Shown piece after piece: positions 5,929-6,586 of a DNA stretch of 6,586 nucleotides. Under the pieces are notes generated by a model, which saw only the letters and a list, made by a program, of their open reading frames with translations, did not search any database and was not told the DNA's origin. This stretch comes from an uncultured Azospirillum sp. GTDB lineage: Bacteria > Pseudomonadota > Alphaproteobacteria > RF32 > CAG-239. Every line of letters starts with the position of its first letter. The first letter of the stretch is position 1. Made by a program: the position numbers and the translations under genes. The stretch lies in assembly GCA_946184595.1 (NCBI GenBank), contig CAMHFM010000042.1, forward strand, positions 1 to 6,586, read 5' to 3'.

Positions 5929-6020
5929 GAAAAATTATCTTTCTTTTCATCAATTAATCAAATATAGTGCAAGAACATAATAAGTAAGAAAAAAAATATA
6001 TCAAGAGACAAAGAAAAATT
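5929..6020. promoter_or_regulatory. Divergent promoter region with back-to-back -10 candidates
   Basis: This very AT-rich 92-bp gap must hold the promoter of the coiled-coil/zapA operon and that of the plus-strand gene. TATAGT (5963-5968, plus) and TATATT (5966-5961, minus) each match the -10 consensus 5/6 and overlap one another. CATAAT (5976-5981, plus) is another 5/6 match. No good -35 is found at 16-18 bp from any of them. A run of eight A follows at 5989-5996. Confidence 0.35.
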
Positions 6021-6539
6021 ATGCAAAAGTTTATAGTTAACATAACAAATAAAGATAAAACTTTAATTCAAGACGCTAACCTTGAATGTTTTGTTATCGA
6101 TTCTTCGTTACCGGAAACAGAAATAAAAGAGTTGGTAAATGAAATAAAATATCATCATAAATTATTTTTGATGACGGGTGAAGATGTTTATGATGCGTGC
6201 AAAAAATATGATGCAGATGGTGTTTTGGTGGATTTAAGTAAAAGTGAGCATTGTGCCAAAGATGTTAATTTTGCGCGCAAACAAATAGGAGATAGAGCTT
6301 TAGGTGTTATTTCTCGCAATCGTCGGCATGAGTCTATGCTGATAAGTGAGTGTGAGCCGGATTTTGTTGCCTTCAAAGTATGGAATCAAGGTTTAGAACA
6401 AACAGCCGAGTTGGTTTCTTGGTATAATGAAATGTTTTTAATTCAATCTGCTGTTATTTTACAAGAACCAATAACAGATTTAACGCAATTTGAATGTGAT
6501 ATTGTCGTTGGAAAAGCCGAAAATTACAGAGAAAGATAA
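6021..6539 (+). CDS. Probable thiamine-phosphate-synthase-like (ThiE/TenI-type barrel) protein, function unknown
   Basis: A 172-residue soluble protein. Alternating strands and helices recall the TIM barrel of thiamine phosphate synthase. KLFLMTGEDVYDACKKYDADGVLVDL (47-72) lines up with the family's strand-helix segment ending in GADGVHLG. ALGVISRNRRHESMLISECEPDFVAFK (93-119) lines up with the later segment in which a histidine-containing strand is followed by a helix and GADYVGFG. The match is by eye and remote. Against an active ThiE: it is shorter than the usual 200-plus residues, the VHLGQ-type pyrimidine-site residues are replaced (VLVDL), and no TPTK-like phosphate-binding segment is seen after FVAFK. 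It may be a degenerate paralogue with another role. The start ATG has only a weak, A-rich upstream site (AAGAGA, 6003-6008). It is divergent from the zapA operon. No strong terminator follows; an AT-only imperfect hairpin lies at about 6543-6565. Confidence 0.6.
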   Translation: MQKFIVNITNKDKTLIQDANLECFVIDSSLPETEIKELVNEIKYHHKLFLMTGEDVYDACKKYDADGVLVDLSKSEHCAKDVNFARKQIGDRALGVISRNRRHESMLISECEPDFVAFKVWNQGLEQTAELVSWYNEMFLIQSAVILQEPITDLTQFECDIVVGKAENYRER

Positions 6540-6586
6540 GCAAACAAATTTATGAAAATTTTTGTTGCGAAAAAATAAAGATTGGG
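6540..6586. other. Right-edge AT-rich stretch without a recognisable gene
   Basis: These 47 bases include an imperfect AT hairpin (AACAAATTT with AAATTTTTGTT) and an ATG at 6552 whose frame closes after 8 codons. I see no further gene start inside the window. Confidence 0.6.

Noticed and set aside
6552..6578. Short ATG frame at the right edge (MKIFVAKK, then stop)
   Set aside because: Eight codons with no ribosome-binding site. It lies in an AT-rich imperfect hairpin and does not look like a gene.
1..6586. CRISPR array, insertion sequence, integron or phage remnant
   Set aside because: No direct-repeat series, terminal inverted repeats, transposase, integrase or tRNA attachment site was seen. 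The content is housekeeping genes in tight order.

Overview
The window looks like chromosomal housekeeping DNA from a low-GC (roughly 40% by eye) alphaproteobacterium, probably an uncultured or host-associated lineage. The main grounds are the minus-strand order of a small coiled-coil (DUF4164-like) gene, zapA, 6S RNA and a YmdB-type phosphodiesterase gene, which is a familiar alphaproteobacterial neighbourhood. The 6S RNA also carries sequence blocks I recall from that class. The lineage call rests on gene order and protein character, not on a search.

Layout, left to right. A plus-strand gene enters from the left edge and ends in an acyl carrier protein domain (2-343). It converges on thrS (minus, 2313-388) across a shared bidirectional terminator (342-373). 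Upstream of thrS on the same strand is a GT4 glycosyltransferase (minus, 3526-2378), separated by 64 bp that contain an RNA hairpin. A short divergent region (3527-3579) separates it from an alpha/beta hydrolase of the ABHD10-like type (plus, 3580-4338). That gene's 3' end overlaps by 26 bp the 3' end of a YmdB-family metallophosphoesterase gene (minus, 5110-4313). Upstream of ymdB on the same strand lie a 6S RNA (about 5316-5157) with its own terminator, then zapA (5682-5326), then the DUF4164-like coiled-coil gene (5928-5686). A 92-bp divergent region leads to a plus-strand gene for a probable thiamine-phosphate-synthase-like barrel protein of unknown function (6021-6539). The last 47 bp hold no recognisable gene.

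How they fit together. The right-hand minus-strand cluster links cell division (ZapA, which bundles FtsZ) with global transcription control (6S RNA, which sequesters sigma-70 RNA polymerase) and a cyclic-nucleotide/RNA phosphodiesterase. The middle and left genes serve translation (thrS), probable surface glycan assembly, ester hydrolysis and acyl transfer.

I found no mobile element, CRISPR array, phage gene or obvious new system. The points most worth a second look are the 6S terminator lying almost on the ymdB ribosome-binding site, the apparent absence of the cyclo-ligase gene that often sits between 6S RNA and ymdB, the ACP domain at the end of a longer protein, and the degenerate ThiE-like protein. 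There is no stretch longer than 300 bases without a gene or RNA.
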